Shown here: in pieces, positions 5,532 through 5,659 of the stretch
How positions within the stretch are numbered: position 1 is the stretch's first letter
Layout: the number at the start of each line of letters is the position of its first letter
Source: Aeromicrobium sp.
GTDB lineage: Bacteria > Actinomycetota > Actinomycetes > Propionibacteriales > Nocardioidaceae
NCBI GenBank assembly: GCA_023254755.1
Contig: JALRKU010000236.1
Location: 1 to 5,659, forward strand
Length of the DNA: 5,659 nucleotides
Direction: 5' to 3'
Notes under the pieces: model-generated
The model's input: only the letters and a program-made list of their open reading frames with translations
The model's database searches: none
Told to the model about the DNA's origin: nothing
Program-made: the position numbers and the translations under genes

Positions 5532-5659
5532 CTAGTCCTCCTGGTTCTGCGCGTCCTTCATGCCGGAGGAGATCAGGTCCATCACGCCGGAGTCGGCCAG
5601 CGTCGTGGCGTCGCCGACCTCGCGGTTCTCGGCGACGTCGCGCAGCAGCCGTCGCATGA
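5532..5659 (-). CDS. acs: Acetyl-CoA synthetase, C-terminal end (5' part outside window)
   Basis: Only the last 41 complete codons and the stop (TAG) are inside the window; translation continues upstream beyond 5659. The visible peptide begins MRRLLRDVAENREVGDATTL and continues with ADSGVMDLISSGM before a polar tail ending NQED. The preceding partial codon (xTC) fits isoleucine. This matches the acetyl-CoA synthetase C-terminus, in which the catalytic Lys (the one acetylated for regulation) lies in the SGKIMRRLLR segment. Here that Lys would be just outside the window. The enzyme makes acetyl-CoA from acetate, ATP and CoA in the cytoplasm. The gene has no obvious functional tie to the urea and metal importers and is separated from cbiM by about 205 nt. 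A related AMP-forming acyl-CoA synthetase cannot be fully excluded from so short a fragment. Confidence 0.87.
   Translation of the reverse strand, partial: MRRLLRDVAENREVGDATTLADSGVMDLISSGMKDAQNQED

Noticed and set aside
5526..5534. A third TAGCGTCG box at the acs stop codon, as a promoter
   Set aside because: It coincides with the TAG stop and lacks the decamer and GAGCG element found at the other two sites, so chance is the simpler reading.
4781..5659. Plus-strand open frame running to the window end opposite cbiM and acs
   Set aside because: It is antisense to a clear CbiM and the Acs tail and crosses the promoter region. Its composition is that of a shadow frame.
1..5659. tRNA, rRNA, CRISPR arrays, insertion sequences or transposases
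   Set aside because: No cloverleaf, spaced direct repeats, transposase frames or terminal inverted repeats were seen; the window is almost fully packed with housekeeping and transport genes.

Overview
The window reads as chromosomal DNA of a high-GC Gram-positive bacterium (Actinomycetota). The grounds are very high GC with strong G/C third-position bias, tightly overlapping genes with GGAGG-type ribosome binding sites, a lipoprotein-type urea-binding protein, and an acetyl-CoA synthetase C-terminus of actinobacterial type. A member of Propionibacteriales (Nocardioides or Aeromicrobium relatives) is plausible but cannot be proven here. Every supported gene lies on the minus strand, so transcription runs from high to low coordinates. 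The long open frames on the plus strand are GC-driven shadows.

Layout in the direction of transcription: (1) 5659-5532, the last 41 codons of acetyl-CoA synthetase (acs). (2) 5531-5327, an intergenic region with a possible terminator, an AT-rich promoter region carrying an inverted repeat, and a hairpin just upstream of the next ribosome binding site. (3) 5326-4362, cbiM and a short PDGLE-domain (NikN/CbiN-like) gene overlapping by 4 nt, together the substrate-capture part of an ECF-type nickel/cobalt importer. (4) 4361-4255, a second AT-rich promoter region. (5) 4254-1, urtA, urtB, urtC, urtD and the first 56 codons of urtE, a complete-looking FmdA-independent urea ABC importer apart from the edge-truncated urtE. 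A GC-rich 13-bp stem-loop separates urtA from urtB. urtB/urtC overlap by 4 nt; urtC/urtD and urtD/urtE each overlap by 8 nt.

Functionally, UrtA binds urea outside the membrane, UrtB and UrtC form the channel, and UrtD and UrtE hydrolyse ATP. The adjacent CbiM/PDGLE pair would import Ni2+ or Co2+. Urease needs nickel, so the two operons make sense as a substrate-plus-cofactor supply set. No urease gene is visible here, so that link is inference.

Nothing in the genes themselves is a new system. The least explained signal is non-coding: the urtA and cbiM upstream regions share several matched elements (a TTTCATTTGG decamer, a GAGCG-n3-CGC half-palindrome, and a 15-mer around a TAGCGT -10-like box) at similar distances from the start codons. 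This suggests paralogous or co-regulated promoters.
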